Source: Eubacteriaceae bacterium Marseille-Q4139 (GTDB taxonomy: Bacteria > Bacillota > Clostridia > Lachnospirales > Lachnospiraceae). Taken from it: a stretch of DNA of 64,000 nucleotides. A program made the translations under genes and the position numbers. The notes under the pieces were generated by a model that was not told where the DNA came from, did not search any database, and saw nothing but the letters and a program-made list of their open reading frames with translations. Shown piece by piece: positions 24,350 through 33,513 of the stretch. Position 1 is the first letter of the stretch. Every line of letters begins with the position of its first letter. The stretch is taken from NCBI GenBank assembly GCA_018223415.1, contig JAGTTQ010000001.1:2267865-2331864 (forward strand), written 5' to 3'.

Positions 24350-25954
24350 ATGACGAAAAAACTTAGGCACATCTTAGCACCTGTTCTGGCGCTGTCTATG
24401 GCTGCCAGCCTGTTAGCAGGCTGTGGTTCCAGCGATAGCGGCACATCAACGGCTGAGACGACCCAGGGAAGTGCGACGACGGAAACGACGGCATCTTCCG
24501 GCGGCGAGACGTCCGGAGGAGCAACTGCTTCCGCAAAAGACACACTGATTCTCGCAACTGCAAACGAAACCCCCAGTCTTACCACAAACCTGCACAACGC
24601 AGTAGCCGGTGACTACATCAACGGTATGACGCACAACGGTCTTTTCAAGACAAACGAGAACCTTGAGCCGGTTCCGGATCTTGTTGAGAGCTACGAGACC
24701 GAGAGCGATACCGAGTGGATCTTCCACCTGAAACAGGGCGTTAAGTTCCACAACGGCGACGAGATGGTTGCCGAGGACGTTAAGGCGTCCCTGGAACTCT
24801 GTAAAGAATCTCCTGAGGTTGCTCAGTACGGCAAATCCACAGGAACCATCGAAGTTGTTGATGATTACACCATTAAGATCACAACAGACGGCCCGCAGTC
24901 CGGCCTTTTAAGCGACCTCTGCCACCATGGTAACTTCATCCTTCCGGCAGACCTGATCGCAAGCGGCCATGACTTCAACAAAGAGCCCATCGGTACCGGC
25001 CCATACAAGCTGGTTGCATGGAACAAGGGCGAGAGCATTGAGCTTGAAGCATTCGAGGATTACTTTGACGGCGCTGCTCCGATCAAACATGTAACCTGGA
25101 AGATCATTCCGGAAGGCTCCTCCCGTACAATGGCTCTGGAAGCCGGTGAAGTTGACGTGATTATCGAGGTTGAGACCACAGACGTTTCCCGTCTTCAGGA
25201 CAACCCGGATGTAACAGTATTCAGCGAGGCTGGTACTTCCCACAACTTCATGATGATCAACAACGAGATCGCTCCGTTTAACAACATCAACTTCCGTAAG
25301 GCTATTGCTTCTGCAATCGATAAGAACGCCATCATCCAGGTTGCATTAAACGGCGACGGCAGCCCGGTTGACGCAATGGTTCCGGACTGCTTCCCGGGAA
25401 CAACCGCAGAAGGCGCTCCGACTTACGATGTTGAGCAGGCTAAGGCTTACCTTGCTGAGTCCGGTCTGGATCCGGCACAGTGCGGCTTCACCCTGATCTG
25501 CTCTGATGATACCAAGCTCCGTGCAGGACAGGTTATCCAGAGCAACTTAAAAGACAACCTTGGCATTGAGATTCAGCTTGAGTCCATGGACCTTGCTACA
25601 TACCTCGATGTAACGGCTACTGGTGACTACCAGGCAGCTATCGGCGGATATACCTCCAGCAACCTTCTTGCTTATGCACTGGGCGTATATCACTCCAGCT
25701 CCATCAACGCGTCCAACAAGACTCGTACCAACATTCCGGAGATCGACGCCCTGATTGATTCCATTCAGTCTACCATCGACCCGACCGAGAACGAGGCTAT
25801 TGTTACTGAATTCTGCAAGGCTATCAATGATAACTGCCCGCAGGTTCCGCTTTACATGAAGAACAATACGCGTGCATACAACTCCAAACTCCAGGGCTTC
25901 AACCTGAGCGCAGGCGGCGAGACCTACTACGAGGAGTTCTACTGGGCTGAGTAA
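24350..25954 (+). CDS. Peptide/oligopeptide ABC transporter substrate-binding lipoprotein
   Basis: A 534-residue SBP_bac_5 family lipoprotein. The signal peptide ends in LLAGC with the lipidated Cys at residue 25, followed by a Ser/Thr/Gly-rich linker to about residue 60. The mature part has WIFHLKQGVKFHNGDEM near residue 125, a family hallmark, and NNEIAPFNNINFRKAIASAID near residue 302. It binds peptides (or nickel chelates in some relatives) outside the membrane and passes them to the permeases downstream. RBS GAGGTGAGAG. First gene of a complete five-gene operon. Codon use favours the forms seen in highly expressed genes. Confidence 0.94.
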   Translation: MTKKLRHILAPVLALSMAASLLAGCGSSDSGTSTAETTQGSATTETTASSGGETSGGATASAKDTLILATANETPSLTTNLHNAVAGDYINGMTHNGLFKTNENLEPVPDLVESYETESDTEWIFHLKQGVKFHNGDEMVAEDVKASLELCKESPEVAQYGKSTGTIEVVDDYTIKITTDGPQSGLLSDLCHHGNFILPADLIASGHDFNKEPIGTGPYKLVAWNKGESIELEAFEDYFDGAAPIKHVTWKIIPEGSSRTMALEAGEVDVIIEVETTDVSRLQDNPDVTVFSEAGTSHNFMMINNEIAPFNNINFRKAIASAIDKNAIIQVALNGDGSPVDAMVPDCFPGTTAEGAPTYDVEQAKAYLAESGLDPAQCGFTLICSDDTKLRAGQVIQSNLKDNLGIEIQLESMDLATYLDVTATGDYQAAIGGYTSSNLLAYALGVYHSSSINASNKTRTNIPEIDALIDSIQSTIDPTENEAIVTEFCKAINDNCPQVPLYMKNNTRAYNSKLQGFNLSAGGETYYEEFYWAE

Positions 25955-26062
25955 TCGGCTGACCGATTTTAAATAATCTGGAAACATGATGAGCGGGGAA
26001 CTGCCCCCTGGCGGGTAGTTCCCTTGCTTTGGAATTACGAGGAAAGGAGAGGAACGTGCGGT

Positions 26063-26992
26063 ATGATTAAATTCATTGTTAAACGTCTCCTGGCATTGAT
26101 ACCAGTTCTGATTGGCGTTACGCTGCTGGTATATTTCATCCTGGATCTGGCTCCCGGCGATCCCGCAAAGACGATCTTAGGCGAGCAGGCACGTCCCGAA
26201 GATATTGCAGCTCTCCGTGAAGAGATGGGACTTGACGATCCGTTCTTTGTACGGTACGGCCGTTACATGTGGGATCTGGTTCATGGCGATTTTGGAACTT
26301 CTTATAAGACGCGTGATCCGGTTTCCGAGGAAATCCTGGCACGTTTCCCGAATACGATTAAATTAACTCTGACCTCTACGGTCGTTGCTATTCTTTTAGC
26401 TCTTCCTTTAGGAATCATAGCTGCCATAAAACAAAATACGCTGTTTGACGGAATCAGTATGTTTATATCGCTAATCGGTATATCCATGCCCGTCTTCTGG
26501 ATGGGCCTCTTATTGATCCTTCTGTTCTCCGTAAAACTTGGATGGTTCCCTGTTTCAGGCGCGGATCAAGGCATCAAGAGCTTAGTCTTGCCCTCGTTTG
26601 CGCTGGGCTTCATGCATATGGCGTCCATCGCCCGTACGACACGAAGCTCCATGCTTGAGACAATCCGTCAGGACTACATCCGTACCGTCCGTGCAAAGGG
26701 TCTTCCGGAGGGCGAAGTTATCACACAGCACGCTCTGAGAAATGCATTGATTCCGACGACAACTGTTATCGGTCTTCAGATCGGCGGTATGTTAGGCGGT
26801 TCCGTTCTTACGGAAAGCGTTTTCGCATGGCCGGGAATTGGCCGTTACATGATCCAGTCTATCCAGGGACGTGATATCCCGTCGGTTATGGGCTGCGTCA
26901 TCCTTCTGGCCATCAGCTTCGCGCTGGTCAACCTGCTTGTCGACCTGGTTTACGGCTTCATTGACCCGCGTATCAAAGCGCAGTACAAATAA
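26063..26992 (+). CDS. Peptide ABC transporter permease (DppB-type)
   Basis: A 309-residue BPD_transp_1 permease with six membrane segments; the first is residues 9-30. The domain typical of DppB/OppB follows (LDLAPGDPAKTILGEQA near residue 28, then a 6-TM core). The EAA loop that docks on the ATPase is in RTVRAKGLPEGEVITQHALRNALIPT near residue 210 (parts: AKGLPE, HALRNALIP). AAGGAGAGG at 26044-26052 supports the ATG at 26063 instead of the open frame from 26024. Confidence 0.94.
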   Translation: MIKFIVKRLLALIPVLIGVTLLVYFILDLAPGDPAKTILGEQARPEDIAALREEMGLDDPFFVRYGRYMWDLVHGDFGTSYKTRDPVSEEILARFPNTIKLTLTSTVVAILLALPLGIIAAIKQNTLFDGISMFISLIGISMPVFWMGLLLILLFSVKLGWFPVSGADQGIKSLVLPSFALGFMHMASIARTTRSSMLETIRQDYIRTVRAKGLPEGEVITQHALRNALIPTTTVIGLQIGGMLGGSVLTESVFAWPGIGRYMIQSIQGRDIPSVMGCVILLAISFALVNLLVDLVYGFIDPRIKAQYK

Positions 26993-27008
26993 GAGAGGGG
27001 GATAAAGA

Positions 27009-27902
27009 ATGAGCAACGCTTCTGCAAATGTTGAAAACGGGCAGGTGGCTATCAAGAAAAAAAGCCAGGTTGCCGATGTGTGGAGACGTTTGTGCCGGAA
27101 TAAGACAGCTGTACTCGGTCTTGTGATCGTATGTCTTCTGGTTTTGACGGCCATCTTTTCTCCGATTGTTTTTGACTATGACACACAGGTGACGAAAGCA
27201 GACTACGGCAATACGCTTCAGGCTCCGTCTGCTGCACATCCGTTCGGAACCGACGAGATGGGCCGTGACATTCTGATCCGTGTTATGTATGGAACCTCGA
27301 TCTCCCTGTCCATCGGTGTCGTTACGGTTATCGTAGCCCTTGCCATCGGACTGGTGCTTGGTTCTGCTGCCGGTTATTTCGGCGGAAAAGTTGATATGGT
27401 TATCATGCGTATCATGGATGTTTTCCTTGCAATCCCCGGTACGCTGCTTGCAATCTGTATTGTAGCCTCCCTGGGAAACTCGATCCCGAACCTGGTTATT
27501 GCCCAGGCGGTTTCGGCTATCCCGACGTTCTCCCGAGTCGTCCGCGGCGCCGTCATGACGGTTCGTGACGCGGAGTACATTGAGGCGGCAAGAGCCGTTG
27601 GAGCCAAGGACGCAACCATCATCTTCCGTGATGTGCTTCCGAACAGCCTTGCTCCGATCATCGTTCAGACGACACTTCAGGTGGCTTCCGTAATCCTTTC
27701 GATTGCCGGCCTTTCCTTCATCGGTCTTGGTATTCCGGCGCCGACACCGGAGTGGGGCGCAATGCTGTCCGCTGCACGTGCGTACATCCGCGATTACAGC
27801 TACATGTGTCTGTTCCCGGGACTTGCAATCATGGTTACGATTCTCTCGCTCAACCTGTTGGGTGATGGACTGAGGGACGCACTTGACCCGAGACTGCGTT
27901 AA
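27009..27902 (+). CDS. Peptide ABC transporter permease (DppC-type)
   Basis: A 297-residue second permease of the operon. It has the N-terminal OppC_N segment (WRRLCRNKTAVLGLVIV near residue 23), a HPFGTDEMGRDILIR motif near residue 77 that is diagnostic for DppC/OppC, and the EAA loop in ARAVGAKDATIIFRDVLPNSL near residue 198. It pairs with the DppB-type protein to form the channel. RBS GAGAGGGGG; gap of 16 bases from the upstream gene. Confidence 0.94.
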   Translation: MSNASANVENGQVAIKKKSQVADVWRRLCRNKTAVLGLVIVCLLVLTAIFSPIVFDYDTQVTKADYGNTLQAPSAAHPFGTDEMGRDILIRVMYGTSISLSIGVVTVIVALAIGLVLGSAAGYFGGKVDMVIMRIMDVFLAIPGTLLAICIVASLGNSIPNLVIAQAVSAIPTFSRVVRGAVMTVRDAEYIEAARAVGAKDATIIFRDVLPNSLAPIIVQTTLQVASVILSIAGLSFIGLGIPAPTPEWGAMLSAARAYIRDYSYMCLFPGLAIMVTILSLNLLGDGLRDALDPRLR

Positions 27903-27915
27903 AGGGGGTAGAGAG

Positions 27916-28962
27916 ATGAGCGAAACTGTAAAAAAAGAAGCTATGGAAAATAAGAATGCATCCGGAAAGGATCTGACCGCGGAGATCAAAAATCTCGTGG
28001 TTGAATTCCGGACGGATTACGGTACTGTTCAGGCATTAAACGGCCTGGAACTGGAAATTGAAAGAGGTAAAACCCTCGGCCTGGTAGGTGAGACCGGCGC
28101 CGGAAAAACGACGACGGGCCTCTCCCTTTTAAAGCTGATCCCGACTCCTCCGGGAGTAATCGTTGACGGCAGCATCAAGCTGGACGGACAGGATATCCTG
28201 GCCATGAGCGAGAAAGAGCTGCGCGACATCCGAGGCAAAAAGGTTGCCATGATCTTCCAGGATCCCATGACCTCCCTTGACCCGGTTATGACCGTAGAGG
28301 ATCAGATCGCAGAGGTTATCCGCCTCCATGAGGAAGGAAGCCATCAGGATATTTTAAAGCGTGCCCGCGACATGTTGGAGTTAGTAGGTATCCCGGGAAG
28401 CCGTGGAGCCGAGTATCCCCATCAGTTCTCCGGCGGTATGAAACAGCGAGTTGTTATCGCTATGGCTCTTGCCTGCAACCCGGAGCTTCTGATTGCCGAC
28501 GAGCCGACAACCGCCCTGGACGTTACGATTCAGGCACAGGTTCTTGATATGATGAAGAACCTCCGTGACAAGTACAACACCTCGATGTTAATGATTACCC
28601 ATGACCTTGGAATCGTTGCCGAGATCTGTGATAAAGTTTCCGTCATTTATGCCGGCCATGTTATCGAGCATGGTACGTTAAATGATATTTTCAAGAATAC
28701 CCGTCATCCGTACACCGAGGGTCTGTTCAACTCCCTGCCGGATTTAAAGAACCGCCAGGCTGAGTTAAAGCCGATCAAGGGCCTTATGCCTGACCCAAGC
28801 AACCTGCCGAAGGGCTGTGCTTTCTGCCCGCGGTGCGACTATGCGATGGAGATCTGCAAGACCCAGAAGCCGGGACGTGTATATCGCAACGATACCCATT
28901 ACGTCGAATGTCACCTGTATAACAAAGACAATATTCAGGAAGGGAAGGTGAACAGACGATGA
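27916..28962 (+). CDS. Peptide ABC transporter ATP-binding protein (DppD-type)
   Basis: A 348-residue ATPase. Walker A is GETGAGKTTTG near residue 59, the Q loop is IFQDPMTSLDP, the signature is QFSGGMKQRV near residue 173, Walker B is LLIADEPTTALD, and the switch His is in THDLG. The C-terminal oligopeptide_HPY extension (from residue 250) has four cysteines (GCAFCPRCDYAMEIC), typical of this subfamily and in some members binding an iron-sulfur cluster. AGGGGG site before 27916. Ends with ATGA overlap to the next gene. Confidence 0.94.
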   Translation: MSETVKKEAMENKNASGKDLTAEIKNLVVEFRTDYGTVQALNGLELEIERGKTLGLVGETGAGKTTTGLSLLKLIPTPPGVIVDGSIKLDGQDILAMSEKELRDIRGKKVAMIFQDPMTSLDPVMTVEDQIAEVIRLHEEGSHQDILKRARDMLELVGIPGSRGAEYPHQFSGGMKQRVVIAMALACNPELLIADEPTTALDVTIQAQVLDMMKNLRDKYNTSMLMITHDLGIVAEICDKVSVIYAGHVIEHGTLNDIFKNTRHPYTEGLFNSLPDLKNRQAELKPIKGLMPDPSNLPKGCAFCPRCDYAMEICKTQKPGRVYRNDTHYVECHLYNKDNIQEGKVNRR

Positions 28963-29912
28963 GTACACAGCCGTTGCTTGATGTCCGGAATTTAAGGAAA
29001 TATTTCAAAACCCCGAAGGGGATGCTGCATGCCGTTGACGACGTTACGTTTACCATCGAAAAGGGCAAGACTCTTGGCGTGGTAGGTGAGTCCGGCTGCG
29101 GTAAATCTACGACAGGCCGTGCAATCCTCAGACTTTTGGAGCCTACCTCCGGTGAAGTTTTCTTTGAGGGCCAGGATGTGACAAAGCTGTCCAAGGAAGA
29201 GATGCGGAAGAAACGTACCGACATGCAGATCATCTTCCAGGATCCTTTCTCCAGCTTGAACCCGCGTAAAACGATCAGTGAGATCATCGCTTATCCGCTT
29301 CAGATCAACAAGATCATCACGGATAAGAACAAACAGTTAGACAGAGTACGTGAGCTGATGGAGACCGTAGGTCTTGCAGAGCGCTTGATCAACACGTATC
29401 CGCACGAGCTGGACGGCGGCCGCCGCCAGAGAATCGGTATCGCCCGTGCACTGGCTCTGAACCCGAAGTTCATCGTCTGCGATGAGCCGGTATCGGCCCT
29501 GGACGTATCCATTCAGGCACAGATTCTGAACCTGATGAAAGAACTTCAGAAGAAGATGGGTCTGACCTACATGTTCATCACCCATGACCTTTCTGTTGTA
29601 AACCACTTCTCTGATGACATTGCCGTTATGTACCTCGGCAAGCTGATTGAGAAGGCGCCGTCGGAAGAGCTGTTTGCTCACCCGACCCATCCGTACACAC
29701 AGGCGCTTCTGTCCGCTATCCCGATCCCGGATCCGGATGCACAGGTTAAGCGTATCCTGTTAAAGGGCGAGATCACATCCCCGATTGAGCCGCCGGCTGC
29801 CTGCCGGTTCGCAAACCGCTGCCCGCATGCGACAGACCGCTGCCGCAACGGCGAGCCGCAGTTAAAGGAAATCAGCCCGGGACATTTCGTCTCCTGTTTC
29901 CTTACGGATTGA
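28959..29912 (+). CDS. Peptide ABC transporter ATP-binding protein (DppF-type)
   Basis: A 317-residue ATPase overlapping dppD by four bases (ATGA). Walker A is GESGCGKSTTG near residue 43, the signature region is ELDGGRRQRIG near residue 148, slightly unlike the usual LSGGQ, Walker B is IVCDEPVSALD, and the switch His is in THDLS. The C-terminal extension has CRFANRCPHATDRC cysteines. It pairs with the DppD-type ATPase. Last gene of the operon, followed by a strong terminator. Confidence 0.94.
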   Translation: MSTQPLLDVRNLRKYFKTPKGMLHAVDDVTFTIEKGKTLGVVGESGCGKSTTGRAILRLLEPTSGEVFFEGQDVTKLSKEEMRKKRTDMQIIFQDPFSSLNPRKTISEIIAYPLQINKIITDKNKQLDRVRELMETVGLAERLINTYPHELDGGRRQRIGIARALALNPKFIVCDEPVSALDVSIQAQILNLMKELQKKMGLTYMFITHDLSVVNHFSDDIAVMYLGKLIEKAPSEELFAHPTHPYTQALLSAIPIPDPDAQVKRILLKGEITSPIEPPAACRFANRCPHATDRCRNGEPQLKEISPGHFVSCFLTD

Positions 29913-29929
29913 TTATTATGATACAAGAA

Positions 29930-29966
29930 AAGCCGAAGCTGAAATTGATGCAGCTTCGGCTTTTTT
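29930..29966 (+). terminator. Terminator of the peptide ABC operon
   Basis: AAGCCGAAGCT (29930-29940) pairs perfectly with AGCTTCGGCTT (29952-29962), followed by a T run. It lies 18 bases after the last stop. Confidence 0.92.
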
Positions 29967-30253
29967 GCTGCACAAGCCCGGCAAGCGGCATCATGCCTGC
30001 ATGAAATGCCATTTGCCGGGCGTAAGAACATGGAGCACGATAGTGCGGAAGGTTCGTGTGCGATGATAATCACAACTATGAGAAGGGAAAATACCCCTGA
30101 AATACAGCGTCTGCGGAGGCGGCGGAAAATCTTTACTTTACAAATTTCCAATGTATGCTATAATTTATAAGTCGAAGTTTATAAATGAATTGGATGGAAA
30201 GAGCCTGCGGCGGAGAGATTTCGGTGCAGCGCGGTCAAATATAGAGGTGGGAA
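29967..30253. other. Non-coding region before murA
   Basis: Holds a second GC hairpin at about 29976-30020 (GCCCGGCAA with TTGCCGGGC, inner GGCAT/ATGCC), no T run after it, and the murA promoter at 30137-30164. Nothing else is evident. Confidence 0.5.
30137..30164 (+). promoter_or_regulatory. Promoter of murA
   Basis: TTTACA (30137-30142), 16 bases, and a consensus TATAAT (30159-30164). About 85 bases of leader follow to the start codon. Confidence 0.75.
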
Positions 30254-31546
30254 ATGGAACAGTATATTATCAAGGGCGGCAATCCGCTTGTCGGTGAAGT
30301 TACCATAAGCGGCGCAAAAAATGCGGCTCTGGGGATTCTGGCGGCTGCTATCATGACGGATGAGGACGTTGTGGTGGAGAACCTGCCGGATGTCAGCGAT
30401 ATCAATGCGATGCTGGACGCGATCCGGGATCTCGGTGCTGAGGTTGAGCACCTGGACCGGCACACGGTTCGGATCAACGCGGGAAATATCCACGTGGTGA
30501 CGGTGGAAGACGAACATATGCGGAAAATCCGCGCGTCCTATTATTTCATCGGCGCGCTCCTTGGAAAATATAAAAGTGCGGAAGTGCCGCTTCCCGGCGG
30601 CTGTGATATTGGGAGCCGGCCCATCGACCAGCATTTGAAGGGGTTTCGCGCCCTTGGGGCCGATGTGACCATTTCCCGCGGCGCTGTGGTGGCCCACGCC
30701 ATCGACCTGGTGGCGAGCCATATCTATCTGGATGTGGTTTCTGTCGGTGCAACCATCAATATCATGATGGCGGCAACCATGGCTGAGGGTGAGACGATTC
30801 TGGAAAACGTGGCGAAGGAGCCGCATGTAGTTGATGTGGCAAACTTCTTGAACAGCATGGGTGCCAATATCAAGGGCGCCGGTACGGACGTGATCCGTAT
30901 CCGCGGCGTGAGAAGCCTGCATGGGACGGATTATTCCATTATCCCGGATCAGATTGAGGCCGGGACGTTTATGTGTGCGGCGGCAGCGACCCGCGGGGAC
31001 ATCACGGTGAAAAACGTGATTCCGAAGCACCTGGAGGCGATTTCCGCAAAGCTGGCGGAGATGGGCTGTGAAGTGGTGGAGTTTGACGAGGAAGTGCGCG
31101 TTGTCGGCAAGCCGAGACAGCGCCATATGAATTTTAAGACGCTTCCGTATCCCGGATTTCCGACGGATATGCAGCCGCAGATGACGGTTGCATTGGCGTT
31201 GGCCGACGGAACGAGCGTCGTGACGGAGAGCGTGTTTGAGAACCGGTTTAAATATGTGGATGAGCTGTCCCGGATGGGGGCGCAGATTAAGGTCGAGGGG
31301 ACGGTTGCCATTGTGGACGGCGTTGCCTGTCTGACAGGCGCCCAGGTGGTAGCGCCGGATCTGCGTGCCGGTGCTGCGCTGGTGATTGCAGGGCTTGCGG
31401 CCGACGGCTATACGACGGTGGAGGACATTGAGTACATTGAGCGCGGCTATGAATGCTTTGACGAGAAGCTGCGGAGCCTTGGGGCTGTGATTGAATGTGT
31501 GGATTCGGAGAAAGAGGCGCAGAAGTTTAAGCTGCGGGTCGGCTAA
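30254..31546 (+). CDS. murA: UDP-N-acetylglucosamine 1-carboxyvinyltransferase
   Basis: A 430-residue MurA, the first committed enzyme of peptidoglycan synthesis, which moves enolpyruvate from PEP to UDP-GlcNAc. The SGAKNAAL motif near residue 16 and the active-site loop PGGCDIGSRPIDQHLKG near residue 115 are present; the loop Cys is the one that fosfomycin alkylates. Length is typical. GAGGTGG before the ATG. It stands alone after its own promoter. Clostridia often carry two MurA paralogues; which of the two this is cannot be told. Confidence 0.96.
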   Translation: MEQYIIKGGNPLVGEVTISGAKNAALGILAAAIMTDEDVVVENLPDVSDINAMLDAIRDLGAEVEHLDRHTVRINAGNIHVVTVEDEHMRKIRASYYFIGALLGKYKSAEVPLPGGCDIGSRPIDQHLKGFRALGADVTISRGAVVAHAIDLVASHIYLDVVSVGATINIMMAATMAEGETILENVAKEPHVVDVANFLNSMGANIKGAGTDVIRIRGVRSLHGTDYSIIPDQIEAGTFMCAAAATRGDITVKNVIPKHLEAISAKLAEMGCEVVEFDEEVRVVGKPRQRHMNFKTLPYPGFPTDMQPQMTVALALADGTSVVTESVFENRFKYVDELSRMGAQIKVEGTVAIVDGVACLTGAQVVAPDLRAGAALVIAGLAADGYTTVEDIEYIERGYECFDEKLRSLGAVIECVDSEKEAQKFKLRVG

Positions 31547-31688
31547 GCGAGGCGTTTGGGCGTATCTGGCGGCGCGGTGCGGGGCTGTTGTGGCGGTCGC
31601 CGGTCCGGAGCGTGATGCGGTTTCCGGCGCGGCGCGGGACTGTTTTTCGCTGCGGTCTCCGGCCGAAATCAAATGATAAATTTTATGG

Positions 31689-31717
31689 TTGACTTTTGGG
31701 ACAGAATCGTATAAGAT
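31689..31717 (+). promoter_or_regulatory. Promoter of the metK transcript
   Basis: TTGACT (31689-31694), 17 bases, TAAGAT (31712-31717). It sits about 40 bases before the riboswitch. Confidence 0.75.
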
Positions 31718-31753
31718 ACTGTCTGTACAAAACAGAATAGAAAGTTCGCAATA

Positions 31754-31923
31754 TCCCTTATTCAGAGTGATGGAGATACATAGGATCTGTGAAGTCACGG
31801 CAACCCCTGTTAATCGCGGATGCGAGAGGGCAGGAAGGTGCCAGCCTGAGCGAGAAATCGAGCAATAAGAGGATTTGATAACGTGTTATTGTCAAGTCCG
31901 CTTATTTTGAAAGCGGGCTTTTT
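31754..31923 (+). promoter_or_regulatory. SAM-I (S-box) riboswitch with terminator
   Basis: The aptamer spans about 31754-31872. P1 is formed by CCTTATT (from 31756) and AATAAGAGG (to 31872). Core S-box blocks are present in order: AGAGTGATGGAGA, then ACGGCAACCCC, then GGAAGGTGCCAG and a GAGCGAGAAATCGAGC hairpin. The expression platform is a terminator, AAGTCCGCTT (31894-31903) with AAGCGGGCTT (31911-31920) and a T run. High S-adenosylmethionine would stop transcription before metK, a feedback loop on its own synthase. Confidence 0.92.
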
Positions 31924-31987
31924 CTTTGTCCCGAAGGGCGCGGGCGTTTGAAAAGCCGCCCTTGGGATAAACCTGAAAGGAGAAAAA

Positions 31988-33175
31988 ATGGAGAGACATT
32001 TGTTTACTTCCGAGTCCGTAACAGAAGGACATCCGGATAAAATGTGTGATGCGATTTCCGATGCGATCTTGGATGCGCTGATGGAAAAGGATCCGATGAG
32101 CCGCGTGGCCTGCGAGACATGCGCGACGACGGGGCTTGTGATGGTGATGGGTGAGATCACCACGAACGCTTATGTGGATATTCAGAAGATCGTGCGGGAG
32201 ACGGTACGGGAAATTGGATATGACAGGGCGAAGTATGGCTTTGACTGCGATACCTGCGGCGTGATTGTGGCCATCGACGAGCAGTCTGCGGATATTGCCA
32301 TGGGCGTTGACAAGGCCCTGGAGGCGAAGGAAAATTCCATGACAGAGGATGAGTTAAACGCCATCGGCGCCGGCGACCAGGGCATGATGTTCGGCTATGC
32401 CAGCAACGAGACGGAAGAGTACATGCCTTATGCCATCTCCCTGGCTCACAAGCTGGCGAGACGGCTGACGGAAGTTCGCAAGAATAAGACGCTTCCGTAT
32501 CTTCGTCCCGACGGAAAGACGCAGGTGACGGTGGAGTACGATGAGAACGGCAAGCCGTTCCGCCTTGACGCTGTCGTGCTTTCGACACAGCATGACGATT
32601 CCGTGACCCAGGAAGAGATCCATGCAGATATCAAAAAGCATGTGTTCGATGTGATTCTGCCGCAGGAGATGGTGGATGCGGATACGAAGTTTTTCATCAA
32701 TCCGACGGGACGCTTCGTGATCGGCGGCCCACACGGGGACAGCGGGCTGACAGGAAGAAAGATTATTGTTGACACTTACGGCGGCTATGCGCGCCACGGC
32801 GGCGGTGCGTTCTCCGGAAAGGACTGCACAAAGGTTGACCGTTCAGCGGCGTACGCGGCCAGATACGTGGCAAAGAACATCGTGGCAGCCGGGCTGGCAG
32901 ACCAGTGTGAGATCCAGCTTTCTTATGCCATCGGTGTGGCTCATCCCACGTCGGTGATGGTGGAGACTTACGGCACCGGAAAGCTTTCCAATGAGAAGCT
33001 GGTGGAGATTATCCGTGAGAATTTCGACTTAAGGCCGGCAGGCATCATCAGGATGCTGGATCTTCGCCGTCCGATTTACAAGCAGACGGCGGCATACGGC
33101 CACTTCGGAAGAACGGATGTGGATCTTCCGTGGGAGCGCCTTGACCGGGTGGAAACTTTAAAGAAATATCTGTAA
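31988..33175 (+). CDS. metK: S-adenosylmethionine synthase
   Basis: A 395-residue MetK, which makes SAM from methionine and ATP. Signatures GAGDQGMMFGYA near residue 118 and GGGAFSGKDCTKVDRS near residue 262 are complete, as is the N-terminal TSESVTEGHPDK. AAAGGAG lies just before the ATG. It is under the S-box riboswitch and is followed by a terminator hairpin at 33187-33221. Confidence 0.97.
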   Translation: MERHLFTSESVTEGHPDKMCDAISDAILDALMEKDPMSRVACETCATTGLVMVMGEITTNAYVDIQKIVRETVREIGYDRAKYGFDCDTCGVIVAIDEQSADIAMGVDKALEAKENSMTEDELNAIGAGDQGMMFGYASNETEEYMPYAISLAHKLARRLTEVRKNKTLPYLRPDGKTQVTVEYDENGKPFRLDAVVLSTQHDDSVTQEEIHADIKKHVFDVILPQEMVDADTKFFINPTGRFVIGGPHGDSGLTGRKIIVDTYGGYARHGGGAFSGKDCTKVDRSAAYAARYVAKNIVAAGLADQCEIQLSYAIGVAHPTSVMVETYGTGKLSNEKLVEIIRENFDLRPAGIIRMLDLRRPIYKQTAAYGHFGRTDVDLPWERLDRVETLKKYL

Positions 33176-33186
33176 AAGATACGCAG

Positions 33187-33221
33187 GGGCCTGATTCCAA
33201 CATAGGGAATTGGGCCTTTTG
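33187..33221 (+). terminator. Terminator after metK
   Basis: GGGGCCTGATTCC (33187-33199 region) pairs with GGGAATTGGGCC ending at 33216, followed by TTTTGT. Confidence 0.75.
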
Positions 33222-33269
33222 TATTGAGATTTTAGAATACTTTTATACACGGGGATGGGGAGTTATGAT

Positions 33270-33356
33270 ATAATATTCACAACGTGAATATTATATCTGC
33301 GCATACCGGTTTCTGCGTTTACCGCAGAAATCCGTGCGCTAAAATCCGCCGGAGGC
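33270..33356. repeat. Double-palindrome repeat, copy 1
   Basis: An 87-base unit with two palindromes. The first is AT-rich: ATATAATATTCAC, AAC, GTGAATATTATAT (from 33268). The second is GC-rich: GCGCA...TTTCTGCG, loop, CGCAGAAA...TGCGC (33299-33339). No protein gene is supported across it. Copy 2 begins 111 bases farther on. Confidence 0.85.
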
Positions 33357-33380
33357 CCATGGCCGCGGAGCGGACATGGA

Positions 33381-33467
33381 ATAATATTCACAACGTGAAT
33401 ATTATATCTGCGCATGCCGGTTTCCGCGTTTACCGCGGAAATCCGGGCGCTAAGTTCCGCCGGTGGC
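33381..33467. repeat. Double-palindrome repeat, copy 2
   Basis: About 80 of 87 bases equal copy 1. Two differences are paired across the stem: TTTCTGCG/CGCAGAAA in copy 1 is TTTCCGCG/CGCGGAAA here, so the hairpin is kept. It ends about 46 bases before the histidine kinase start. Confidence 0.85.
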
Positions 33468-33513
33468 ATGTGCGCGCGGGGCGGCAGAACAGAAAAGGAG
33501 ATGGCGGCCACGT

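Noticed and set aside
26973..27989. 338-codon minus-strand frame over the DppC-type gene
   Set aside because: Shadow frame with no domain or ribosome site; the plus strand encodes a full permease.
31491..31676. Small frame after murA
   Set aside because: It overlaps the murA end, has no ribosome site, and is GC-rich low-complexity sequence.
30179..31798. 539-codon open frame on the minus strand across murA
   Set aside because: It is antisense to a complete MurA with all motifs, His/Arg-rich, and has no ribosome site or known domain.
33263..33511. 82-codon minus-strand frame with a repeated peptide
   Set aside because: It just translates the two palindromic repeats; the differences between copies follow stem pairing, not codon positions.
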